This document shows positions 13,993 to 25,800 of a stretch of 64,000 nt of DNA, in pieces. The translations under genes were made by a program, and so were the position numbers. Position 1 is the first letter of the stretch, and each line of letters opens with the position of its first letter. This DNA comes from Zhengitettix transpicula (Eukaryota; Arthropoda; Insecta; Orthoptera; Tetrigidae): positions 105,547,738 to 105,611,737 of the forward strand of contig CM073593.1 of assembly GCA_037074705.1 (NCBI GenBank), in the 5' to 3' direction. The notes under the pieces were generated by a model. That model searched no databases. It had not been told where the DNA came from and saw only the letters and a list, made by a program, of their open reading frames with translations.

Positions 13993-14989
13993 GTCATTTA
14001 ATGTAGGAGGATAATGTAAAAAAAATTTGAGGCACCCAGTTTCCTCCCTTTAGATACCGAAGGTATCTCTCATATCCGCCTCATATATATTTAAAAATCG
14101 TAACTCGATGTTCACAGTGCACTCGAATGCACCTTTTTTTAAAAGCATATATCAGTTTATTATTATCTTTTGTCTGTATTTGGCTATCTTTCGTATTACT
14201 GAAGTGAGCTCTTTGCAGCCATGTAAACAATGATGACGTTTCGGCTTAACTTCTCAACAAAGTTGGAATTTAGTACCTGCATTGGAATTCAAATAGTGTA
14301 GCAAGATTCTGGTAAGTTAATTAATTCTTCTTGTGTGTAATAACACCTTTTTGAGCCCAAAAATATATTAAATTAATAAATATAATGACTGCGGGGTCAG
14401 AAAAATTTTACTCATAAATTACTGCAATTCGAATAATTCAAAATATTGTGTTATTATATTGTTATAATTGTATTAATTGCATTGTCAAACTTTTTCTGCC
14501 CTTAAATTTTGATGGCTTTATGTGTCTCAGATGTTTCTGCTATGTAACTAATTTTTTGTCATATAAAAAAATATGATAATGATGTTAAATGATAAAGTTT
14601 ATAAAAAAAAAATGGAACAAATTTGTACAAAACTGGAGAAAACCTTTTATTTATTGTTCAAGTTTATTGACTTTCATAATATCCATTAACTTATGTTGTT
14701 ACAATGAATGAATGAATGAATGGTAAATGTTAAGTTATTCACATATGATTTTTTTCTATTTTTAGATGCCTACTGTCAAGCATAGAATTGTATTTACTAC
14801 TTCATTGGCGGAAAATCATAATTCTGTTTCAGAAATTATCTTCAGGTAAGTCAAGCTTCATGAATTTAAATATTCTTCAGTTAAACATAATATATTATAT
14901 TAGTACATTTGATTAATTAGTTTCAAAAAATTGTTTTTAACCTTTTTCTATTTTCCGCTGTCCAGAACAATTATTTTAAAATGAAAATT

Positions 14990-15240
14990 TTAGGTCTGAT
15001 TGAAAATTAATAATAAGAAATGTAGGACTAATATCGAAGAAATGGCAATGGAAACAATTAAAATATCAGCCGTCCTTAACCACTTTCCGATCATGTACAA
15101 GTTGATTTGTTAAATAACTCTTTTTGTGGAAACATATACTTATGAAGATAGGCTTAATTAAAAATTAACAGGTGTGATGATGTGTGGTATTTTTATTATT
15201 ACTTCTGCCTGTATTTGGCTACCTTTCTTATTAAAAATCT
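14990..15240. mobile_element. MITE family C, decayed copy
   Basis: The left end GGTCTGATTGAAAATTAATA and the right end (CTGTATTTGGCTACCTTTCT) match the left and inverted right ends of the elements at 57.1 and 63.8 kb. The right end also carries GTGTGGTATTTTTATTATTA as in those copies. A loose right-end fragment lies at about 14165-14200. There is no coding capacity. Confidence 0.55.
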
Positions 15241-15409
15241 ATTTTAGTTTACTTTTTCCTGAATTGGTCTACTTATAGAAATAACTATGCAGAGATATTC
15301 AATGTTTTCATTTTCTTACAGGACTCATGTTATGGGGCAGGGAAGCAGCTGATGCTGGTATAGCAAGAGAACTGACTGGACCACTCTGAAAAACGCTCCA
15401 GTTTGGGTG

Positions 15410-17430
15410 AGTTTGTCTCACTCTTGTTTATGGTGATAAGAAGGTGGATTTTGTCCATTTAAAAATTGATAAGCCATAATTTTGTGATATGAATTGAAAA
15501 CTTAAATAATTTTAACAATTGCAAATAATTATTTTCGGAAGAGCTTGACTCGTAATGTGTTGGATCTCTCTACATTAATTAAAAGTTTTAAGAATACACC
15601 CATTTTTATTGTGGCATATAATTATCAGTAATAAATGGACAAAAGTTAGGTTATCGGTTTACTAGGTGTGGTTTATGGTGGTGCCTCTGTAGCATGTAAT
15701 TGGATATGTTGGCTCTTCAGTTTTTAAAAATATTATTTGAAAACCTTTTTCTGTCATTCATTTTCTTTTTTAATTTACCAATGACACACTTTTGTTCACA
15801 TTTAAAATAATTGACTAAATAGGTTGACTATGCTCAAATCTCGGTACAAACCGTCAATTAGGATTATTTTCTTTTTAGTATTTCCATCTGGCACGAATCT
15901 CTTGATGCCCCATGCTTTCTATACACAACTCCTTAATTGTCGTCTGACTTTTTTACAGTTGTGTCTCATTCACATTCAATTCTTATCCTCATCCTGTGAA
16001 AATATTCTATTAAGCTCTCTTCTTATTTGAAAAGCTTACAACACACTTTAATTTTCGTGTACTCCAACTACCACTTTTCACCTACACAAGCTCAGGGTTG
16101 TTTCTTTTGTTCAACTCCATTGGTAAATTTTTTAATGCCAATATTATTAATTTATTTATAATCTTTGCACACTATTTACAAACAGTTCAGACTATACTGG
16201 ACCAGAAACTATATTCTACTCCCATAACTTCAAATGTGGAGTCTCTTTTCCACAAAACTTTAACCATAGAGCATGTATAGAAAGTTCTCATGATCCCGTG
16301 GAAAGAACACAGACCACGTTACTCACTGCAGTATTATGCACCTACCTCATTTGTGCAGTTATAAAAATTCAACAATGCTAATTCACTATTGTTTCACTTC
16401 CTAGGTTAAGTATATGTTGTGAGAAGAAACATTCCTGACACATTAAAGCTATTATCAACTTTTTTTTTCTCTGAATTGGCTCCCTCTTCCAAGTTTCAGG
16501 ACATATGTGATACACTATCACTGAGATGGCACCTTGACACTTCTACAACTTTACCTGTCTCTAGTTAATTTTCTTGTCTGTTATTCACATCTTTAGGAAC
16601 CATATGGGTTCCTCAACAATCAACACAGCCATATTGAATGTCGATGGTATCTTTTAACCAGAAGAACAGAAAAACTTGTAGGAATGAAAGAACTGAGTGA
16701 GATAAAAAGTTACATCCAAATGAGTATTCAAACTACCGTTTTCTGGCTCTAAATTCTCTTCTGTTTTCTTTGAACAGAAATTTTATACTTTTAAAAAATT
16801 ACTCCTCTGATTTCAACAATTTTATTTTCCTTGCTGCTCAGGTTCAGTTCACCCTCAATACTGTAATTTCCATTACTCGTATCATTCTTTGTCTTCTGTC
16901 TGTTTTTGGCTCAATACCAATGTCAATTCTTCTTTACTCTTCTAACAGAAGTATCAAGACTTCAATAAAAGAATCACTCATTACCCATTCACCATGGATT
17001 TTTCTTATAACTATTGTGAAAGTTGGCTCATCTTTCAGTAACCTTATTTCCTCTCTCCCATTGTAAACTGGCTCTTGTCTAATCAGAAGATTGGAATCTT
17101 GTTCTCTGTCAAAATATTCTGCTTCTGAACTCGGATAACTATTTGTGTGTGTTCCTAGATACTAATTTCTATTTCTGTAGAACATTTGTAGTTAGTGACT
17201 GGATTGTCTGACCAGAGAATCCTTTTCCCGTGATACAAAAAAGTTATTGACCCGTAACTTGGAAATTAATGTTGTATAATAACTTTTCTTTTATGAATGG
17301 TTTCAAGTTATATCTTAAGACACAATTCCTCATTCTGTGTAAATTGTAATGGAACGTACTGTGTGTGCAGTTGCCCATCTTTCTGTGTTGTAGTACAACT
17401 ATAGTTGAAATATGGTAGTTTCTTTTGCTA
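15410..17430. other. Non-coding AT-rich stretch with decayed coding-like pieces
   Basis: No gene can be supported. Two pieces look protein-like by composition: a + frame at 16597-16752 opening after an acceptor-like ctttag (reads EPYGFLNNQ...CRWYLL, faintly like the start of a CUB domain) and a - frame of about 65 codons at 16934-17131. Both end in stops and neither joins to a further exon. They may be relics of an old gene or transposon. Confidence 0.3.
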
Positions 17431-17433
17431 TTG

Positions 17434-17768
17434 GGAAGTCCAGAAATAAACTATCTCCAAGGTTTTAAAATAATTGTAGCTTGCAGTTCAAGTGGGACGC
17501 CCAGAAATAAACTATCTCCAAGGTTTTAAAATAATTGTAGCTTGCAGTTCAAGTGGGACGCCCAGAAATAAACTATCTCCAAGGTTTTAAAATAATTGTA
17601 GCTTGCAGTTCAAGTGGGACGCCCAGAAATAAACTATCTCCAAGGTTTTAAAATAATTGTAGCTTGCAGTTCAAGTGGGACGCCCAGAAATAAACTATCT
17701 CCAAGGTTTTAAAATAATTGTAGCTTGCAGTTCAAGTGGGACGCCCAGAAATAAACTATCTCCAAAGT
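17434..17768. repeat. 61 bp minisatellite, about 5.4 copies
   Basis: A head-to-tail array with a period of exactly 61 bp. The block CAGAAATAAACTATCTCCAA starts at 17441, 17502, 17563, 17624, 17685 and 17746. The inner units are identical or nearly so. Further diverged copies of the same core reach about 17880, giving a decayed right edge. It lies in the putative last intron of the 14.2-18.2 kb transcript. Confidence 0.95.
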
Positions 17769-17922
17769 ATTACAGAAACTAGACTAATTTATAATCATTG
17801 TAGCTGCTTGTGGTGTCAGGATTAGTATTAAAAATGTTAGTTTGAGGTGCTAGTGGGGTGTTCATAAATAAACTATCTCCAATGGTTTATTATATAATTT
17901 ATTTTTGTTACAGGCTTTTCTT

Positions 17923-17972
17923 GAGGAGTGTGTAGACTGGGGGCCTTTAAACCCTTAGTCCACTCACTCCTC
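17923..17972. repeat. Short imperfect inverted repeat (hairpin)
   Basis: GAGGAGTGTGTAGACTGGGG and the complement of CCCTTAGTCCACTCACTCCTC pair with about four mismatches over 20 bp, around a loop of about 10 nt. It lies nine bases inside the putative last exon of the transcript ending near 18235. It could be a stem-loop in that RNA. Confidence 0.6.
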
Positions 17973-18239
17973 AAAATGCTGCACCGGGAAGCTGTGGAAG
18001 CTAAAAAGTCTCGACGTTGGACAGAAAAGCTTTTTTTTTGAGCTGGACTTAGGGCAGTTTTTACAGGGTTTCCCTGTGCCTCCCACGGCAGCTCCATCAC
18101 AGTCAAGCTGCTTTTTTTATGCACATCCAGCAAGTTTTAATATTGACCAGTTATATAATTTATAAGAATTTTATTTTTTTTAAATTTTACTTTTTATTTG
18201 AATGTATTTTGAAAATAAAAACCATCTAATACTTAAACA

Positions 18240-21200
18240 TTTTATTACTTCCTAAGCCTTCTAAAGTACAAGTTCACAACAACATTAACAATGAATGAAA
18301 CACTTTATTTCAAGAATTTAATCATATATACAAATATTAAACAAAAGCACTTTTAATCAACATAGCAGATCAGGAACACTTGTCCAAATCCTGGAACAAA
18401 AGAAAAGTACAATTAGAACACTTCAGATAAGGAAATAAAAGCTGACATGGTCAAGAAAACTCACCAGCAAACTGAACACCATCCTCTACACCAGCATGGA
18501 ATCATTCTGAAAAAAAATGAAAGGAAAGAACATTAACATTTTTCCATAAATAGAGACTGGTAGAATGTACTTTATTTTAATTTTACAACCTATGCTTTTA
18601 CTGAATTAAATAAAATCCACAAAGGATCATAGAAAACACTTTGCAACAATTAATCTACAAAATTTCCTTCCCATTCATTTATCTATGAACATGTAACTAA
18701 GGCATTATGAAGAACAAATGCAATTCAGACAAGTTGCCAAAACTAGTTATCAAAATAAACCAAACAGTAGTTGCAATAAAATATTTATTAATGGAATGAA
18801 AGAAAAGTAAACTACACAAGATAATTTAGAATTAAAGAGAAAAATAGTACAAATCTCATTGATCATTTTCAATCAATAACAACCTTACATTTATACAAAA
18901 TCTCTTTAATGAAATTTTTACGATTTCATTAGAAGAAATTATTACATAAAGCAAGTGAGAAACAGGGTTTTACTTCATGACAATTTAAAGTAAGGAGAAT
19001 GATAAGCTTGAACAACAGGTTAAGTATTTAGTGCTCTGTAGTAGTACAAAATAATTAAGAAACCTATCAATGTCGAGGTATTTTTGAAATGAATTTATTC
19101 TATACTAAGAAAACTGCTGTGTGAGAGTCTGCGACTTTTCAGGCAATGACACACCTCCCACTTTTACTACGCAGCCAATCAGCGCTCAGTATTTGTCTCT
19201 GTAAGGCTTCCAAATTCAAATAAAAACGCAAATGTGCTTAGAACGTATTAAACAAATTGACAATTTTGAAGAGAAAAAAATCTACGTAAACCTGCATCCA
19301 ACATGTCGGAAGTCGTGATACACGTGGCGTGACATCAACAGCAACTAAATTATATTACAAAAAAAAAAATTCTAGGTGGGAATGAAATTAAGCTTGTCTA
19401 TCGTTTTTACCCCTCAAACATCCTGTAACATAAAACGTACAAAATAGATGCCACACCACGTAACACAGAACAATTTCTTTCAAATCGAGCGCTCTCCATT
19501 TTACCGCAGTGCTAAGTTAAGGGCAATAAGGATTCAACATACGATTTGACCAAATAATTGAAACTGCCGGTGATGATGAGCTACTTTCATACCACATGCT
19601 AAACCTCATTACGACATTAATAACGCAATTTCTGAAGGTTGTTTCGTCCAAAACAATCCAAAAGGCGTCTTACAATTTCGTCTAGTATCCAGAAAACACG
19701 CGAAACAATTTTTTTCCGAAGAAGTTCCAGACGGTAAAGATTAGCACAATTCTTAATTGGCAGCCGCCTTTCGATTACAATAGCGAAAAAGTTTGATATA
19801 AAAATTTAACTAAAAAAAATGTACGTCCGATTGAAAATAATGAATAATCCCAGTTAAGAGCGCGTTTTCTGGATCGTCGAAATGATCCGTTTACTCAAGT
19901 AAAAGCGCCACGTGTTCTCGCAGCTGGGCCCTGAAACACAAGCACGTTAACCATACCTGGACTAAGTGGGACCAGCAAGCAACCTCGCAGTCAAGACCTC
20001 TGGACGAAGTGAATGGGGGCCGTGGAGGAACAACAACATTTCTCCCCACCACATGCGCACTCCAGTAACGTACCGCATCTTCATTCTAAATTCATTGCTC
20101 ACATGCAAAATAATGAAACAATTATTTATTATTTTAACCACTAATTTCCAGCTAGACTCATATTTTATCACTTCTCTTGACGAAATGTTGTATCTTTTGT
20201 AGAATTCCGGTTACCAAAGTCAACAGTACTTATTAACTAATTGGTATAATATTATCTTAAAACTATCTTTCGGACCATGCATCTCACCAAATAAAGGATT
20301 TAGTATTTTTGTCTTTTTTCCAGTTCAACAAATTTGTCAAAAAATATGAAATTATCAATACGTTCCACGAAAATTTATACTAAATTTCTGTTACATCTAT
20401 TACTTCCAAATTTAACATCAATTATCGAAATATATAGAACGCCATAAAGATCCGAGCAACATATGTTATTAATCAATATAATGATGTTTGCAAAATTTCT
20501 ACTTTGTTTTATATCGGCAAGGGTCAAATGTCTTTGATTACTAGTAAAAATACCTCCAAATATCAATATTTTCCCCCCTATTAATATATTCAAATTTTAA
20601 AATTTCTGTATCAGATAATAAATCCAACTATTAAACAGAATTATTTCTTAAATCATTACACATAAGAAGAAACCTTAATTCTATAAACACGAAACAATGC
20701 CTCTACAGCATCCATGAATCTCTGTCGTGTCATCTTTCTTGTTACATATTTTTAAATAAATGTTAAAAAGCCTAAATTTTATCATCAAATTAAAACATTT
20801 AAAAAAAACCACAACGTTACATCCTGGGTGGTCAAGTTGTCACAGCTTTCAGCCAGTAATTAACGTGTTCTATCGAGATTTTTCCATCCCGATATTTTAA
20901 TTCAAGTAAAAAATATTAAGTGTTCATCTTTTTAAGTAAATTAATCATGCGTAACATTACGGATCGATAAATGAGACGTTTCAATGTTAACCAACAACAT
21001 CGACAATATTTTTCAAGTAAACATACAATAAAATGAAGCACTTACCAGGATTTTTTTTTTGTAAGGATAGTGCATCTGCACACTATACTATTAACTAATA
21101 AATATAATTTATAATATTGCATCCTTATAATTATTGATAGGCATATAAAATTAGAGATTGAACGTGTGTCACGTCATTGCTGGGAGGAAACCAAATACAA

Positions 21201-22500
21201 TAAGTAAATATGAACATAAAGGCGATACACAATTACATAAATAAATTAACATCAGACTCGCTGTGATGGAGTCAGCAGTCATTTTCTAGAATGCTAAAAA
21301 AAATCAATTCTGAAGAGCTAATGTTGAATTTAAGCGTCCTAAAGTGATGGCAAGGCAGGCCATCAACCATCAGAATATCTATCTTCATCCCATATTTACA
21401 TTCTATAATTTCTTCTCCAAAAAATCAACAAGGTGATGAACAAATTTGGACATTTATTCATACGGTGTCTTGATAAAAAAATTTTCAAATATTTTTCTGT
21501 GTATTTTCTTTCATGGCAAGGCGAGAGTTTTTGTGTGTGTGCACTCCCCTGCTGGCGCCTATGTATATTTACATGGAACATTAATGATATCACCATTTTA
21601 ACTGTATGGTTCAATTTTAGCCGAGCTTTTGCCTCCTTTTGACAAAAATAAAATAAAACATGTACAACTTTCCAATATGTGAAGCCTAAAATTTACCAAT
21701 CTGTCCGTGAGTCTTAAACCAAATATACATTTTTGATTATATGTATACTTTAAATACAATTCAGACTATTTCTTTTTTCTGCTGCTTCTTTCAAGTCTGT
21801 TAACCAAGCCAAAACTATGTAAAAATATAATTGTCTACCATAAAATATGTTTGGCAGCTGTTGTGGGAAGAAACATTCATGTGAGTCATACTCCATAATT
21901 TGAGATCTGTCCATACAATAAAAAGCAATGAAAATCATTTATTGGTAACAAATAAGTTAGTTCCTATATTTACCCTTATTTTGTGTACAACAGTGAGGGC
22001 ATAATGATCAACACACAAATAACTTAAGCTATTACATGTAAGAATTATGAATAAATTAAAATAACAAAAAATGGAATTGTGTTACACGCAGAAGAAACAT
22101 TGTATAAACTTCCAGGTTACACTTGTACAAAAAAATGAACACAAATACATATTTTAAGTTGCCGGATACATGAAATTACTGAAACTGAATTATATAATAA
22201 ATCTGATCTAAGAAGGAATTAATTAAAAAATAGCCCAGCTGTGAGATTCATTCCCATAAAACTTACTGTTTAATAAGACAAACATTTACTGAACAATAAT
22301 TGAAAATTAAATTGTAAATTATTATTATTATTATGATAGTTTTTTTGAAAGATACTTCATGAAATTACAAAGAAGCAATCAATATAAAATATGTACAAAA
22401 ACTAGTTACAGTTTATGGAAGACAGATTCATTCTCCTCAACTATGTATAAAAGTGAAAACTTATTTCACATGAACAATATACGAGGTACATAAAAAAGGC
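18240..22500. other. Intergenic, mostly without recognisable features
   Basis: AT-rich DNA without a supportable gene. About 19140-19960 is richer in CpG and carries a CCAAT-box-like AGCCAATCAG at 19173-19182; on the - strand a donor-like CAG|GTATGG reads at about 19956, and another donor-like CTG|GTAAGT at about 21047, so a leftward non-coding transcript is possible but cannot be assembled. A fragment like the end of MITE family C lies at about 19815-19850. The repeat B copy at 21060-21350 is listed separately. Confidence 0.35.
21060..21352 (+). repeat. Interspersed repeat B, copy 2
   Basis: Same family and orientation as 13345-13628, with shared blocks CACTATACTATTAACTAATA, GGGAGGAAACC, ACACAATTACATAAATAAAT and CAGACTCGCTGTGATG. 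It starts beside a run of ten T and ends after AATTTAAGCGTCCTAAAGTG. Confidence 0.7.
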
Positions 22501-22530
22501 ACTTTCATCATCGTATCAACATTTCATACA

Positions 22531-22536
22531 TTTATT
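22531..22536 (-). terminator. Probable poly(A) signal of Ankle2
   Basis: TTTATT on the + strand (AATAAA on the - strand), about 265 nt past the Ankle2 stop codon; the first canonical signal downstream of the gene that would give a compact 3' UTR. Confidence 0.5.
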
Positions 22537-22800
22537 TTCAGAACTTCAGTCTTGTAGAGAAATTCTGTAACCTTGTCCTTGGAGGGGACGCCAACGAACA
22601 CTGAAGTAGTCTGTTGTGCCAACCTATGGTCGGTGATTCACCATTTTGCAATTTGTGCTTGCAGGGACTCTGAAGCTTGCGCAGTTGACGGACAAAAGCG
22701 GGACTCTGCCACCTATTTTACAGCAAAAGAAAAGAAAGAAAAGAATTTATTACAAAATTGCATACACAGTAAGTAAGAGTAAACGGTGGATTGCCACAGC

Positions 22801-25800
22801 TTACGATTTTCTCTCCTCTTCAGAGTGAAGCAGCACAGAGTGCCTCCAAAGGTAGATATAGGGATATTCCATTTCCAAAATTTCCACACCCGCCAAAGCA
22901 TGAAGAACTGAAATATCCATCTTACCAGGAACATTTCTGTAGAACATAGAACAGGAAAACTTCTAATTACAAACAGACAAAATTAAGTGATAAAATTAAT
23001 ACCACTAAGAGTGTATTATTTGCCAGAAGAAAGTGTGAGAGAGTTTTAGGTAGAAACACTATTTGAAACTGTGTTCAGGCATTAGAACTGCAAACATAAA
23101 CCTTGACAAAGAACGAAGGCTTTCCCGGTGTATTTGTTGAAGAAAAAGTTCTCGGGTTTCCACCTGGGTAACAATGCGATTGAAACACGACGTTTCAATC
23201 GCATTGTTACCCAGGTGGAAACCCGAGAACTTTTTCTTCATAAACCTTCACATTTCACACTAAGAAAAGAGAGCCACCTGATTATATCTAAGTAACTCAC
23301 TGATAAGCTATATTAAATTATTACCCTTCTATATAAACTTCTTCAGTCAAATTAGCATCAGCAAAATCATCATCACTTAATTCAGCAGGAGATTCTGGAG
23401 GAGTGTAAAATTTTTCATCTTCATCACCAACACCTGTAAATAGGGCAAACAATTATTTTTTCCATAATTTTTTCAAGAGTATTAAATTTTCTTGATGATT
23501 AATATTACTATACAACTTTAATTATTATTTTCGTCTACTGAATCAATTCCAACAACAGGATGTGCTTATCAAACTTTTTTTGGTAATTTTTTTTAAGAAA
23601 TTCTATCTAAATATTAATATTACAAATAGATTCACTACCTTATTTAAGATTCAAGTATGTAATAAAAGAGAAATAAACTGTATTCTTTAAATAATAAATG
23701 TTTTCCTCATTTTGTGAGAGACTTGCGATACTAAAAAAATTATGAATGAATGTTGACAAGTATCACTGTATTCCTGGATGTGACTGTAAACCTGCATACA
23801 ATACAGACACTTATTTAACAATACCTTGATTCAATTGTACGTCCTTTTCTTTGCGTCCTTCTGATGATGAAATTGTACATTTAGACTCGACTGCAAAAAG
23901 AAAGAAGTAATTTAGTACACATATATATATTCAAAAGCATGAGCGAAATTATATTTTAATTATATTAAATGTCCCCTGTTTAGAAAAGTCTGAACTCTGC
24001 GCCTTACAGGGCAACTCTCAGATCTCGCTTTCATCCCATAGAAAGAGGGACATTTTAGGTACAAAAAAAGTTTTTCTCTAATTCCAGAACAGGATATAGG
24101 AACTGTTTCACTGTAAAATTTTTATTAAGACCGAAGTAAAAATGTGAACTGATGCCCAGGAATTATTTTTATATATTTTCTACAAAACATGATTTGTACT
24201 GCAAACCTTCCATATCATAATCTTTTAACAACTAAACCAAAATTTTATTTTTCTCCATTTGAGAAAATAACCCAAACAATTACAAAATAACTCTCACAAA
24301 TGAAAAGTACTTACAATCAGAGCCACTGTAGCTCAGCCTTCTATTTACATCTGGAGTATTAATTTCACTGTAATTTCTTTTGAAAGAAGATCTCTGTCGA
24401 CTAAGTCTAGGAAACTGATTAAACTGAAGTTGGCACGAACACGAAATTGCATCAGACCAAACCCTAAAACACTCTTCTTCCGAGTTAACTTTTATTTCAC
24501 TTTTCAGATCAGGTTTATCACAAATATATTGTTCTAAAGATATTCTTATATTGTTCATTAAACAGTTGGCATGACTTTCAATTAATAATTCTGGTCTTTT
24601 GTTAACACGTTTGTGACTTCTATACTGCAAGCCTCCTGGTGGAGTACATTCTTCTTCATCAGAAGATATATAATCTGGATTTTTAATTGAAGTAGATGGA
24701 ATTGAAAGCCCACTAAGTATAATCTCTAAATCATCTTGAGGCAGATTTTTCAATTTTTCAGAAACTATTGTCGAAATTCGAGAGTGAATAAGATGAAAGT
24801 CAACACAAACGAACCGTGCATCATCCATAAAACTACTAATTACACTTTGCAAGTGTTTAGCTTCAACATGTATAAATTCACTAACCATCTCTTCACTGAA
24901 ATTACAAGCACCTGTTGCTCTAAGCAGCAAGTAATCTGAAATTCGTTTACCAAACACTTGGCAAGATTTTTCTACATAGAGAAATGGACTTAATCCTGGA
25001 TTTGACAGTGCATTGATAAATAATTCATCTTCACAATTTTCACATTTTCCATATGTTTGATAATGGTTCTTTCCTGGTAAATAGGTTTTTGGAATAAAAC
25101 TATTAGAAGAAGAATTGTCATCAAGGCTGCATGCATTAAATGCAGCACATAAGTCTGTCATTGGACTGTCTGGAAATGGTGAGCCCGATTTCTGAGGAGT
25201 TTCATTTGCTGATTTATCTGGTGTGTCTTTCCCATACTCCAGTATTTCCTTGCCATTATTTTCTTCTTCATCATCTTTTTTCAGATATTTATTTTTGAGA
25301 TATGTTTCAAGTAAATCCAAGCCTTCTTTGGTGGAAATATCGGTGTAAGTTGCCAAGAAAGGCCAGTATTCCTTCCATCCAATATTGACTTTGTGAGCCA
25401 AATTTCTGAAATAACATACAATAATTGGTAATTAAGAAAATAAAGTTTGAAGAGAAGTCATGTTCTAGTAATCTACAAAGTAAGTTTATATCGTACCACT
25501 GAAAACCAACATTCCTATTCAATCCCTTTTAAGACTAAAGTCTGCAGTGATAATTAATTAAATAAGTTACAATTTCTCGAATCTGGGAGCCATTGTCATT
25601 AATTTTTACACTTTAAATATTAACTGGCAAGTTAAAGTGGTATGATATCTAACAAATAAAGTACATTGTATATAATACTGCATAAAAACAAATTAAATCA
25701 ATGCATATGACGTACACCAATTATAGAGTATTGTTGTTTATTTAAAGCAGAATTGTAGAGTAAACTCAGTTTATATAAGACAAAATTATTTGAAGATAAT

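Larger units (their letters stand above)
14250..18235 (+). ncRNA. Candidate spliced, mostly non-coding transcript
   Basis: A chain of well-formed splice signals on the + strand: an exon ending at 14311 (TTCTG|gtaagt), exon 14766-14845 (tttttag|ATGCC ... TTCAG|gtaagt), exon 15322-15406 (cttacag|GACTC ... TTTGG|gtgagt), and an acceptor ttgttacag at 17913 opening a last exon with AATAAA at 18213-18218. Spliced together, the exons carry only one short frame, starting at the ATG at 14766 and closing after 36 codons in the third exon. This could be a lncRNA or a small-peptide gene. The start of the first exon is not defined. No similarity to a known RNA or protein was recognised, and the splice chain is inferred, not proven. 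Confidence 0.35.

Noticed and set aside
15322..15406. Exon with TGATGC and CTGA words as a C/D-box snoRNA
   Set aside because: The C box does not fit RUGAUGA and no terminal stem closes it.
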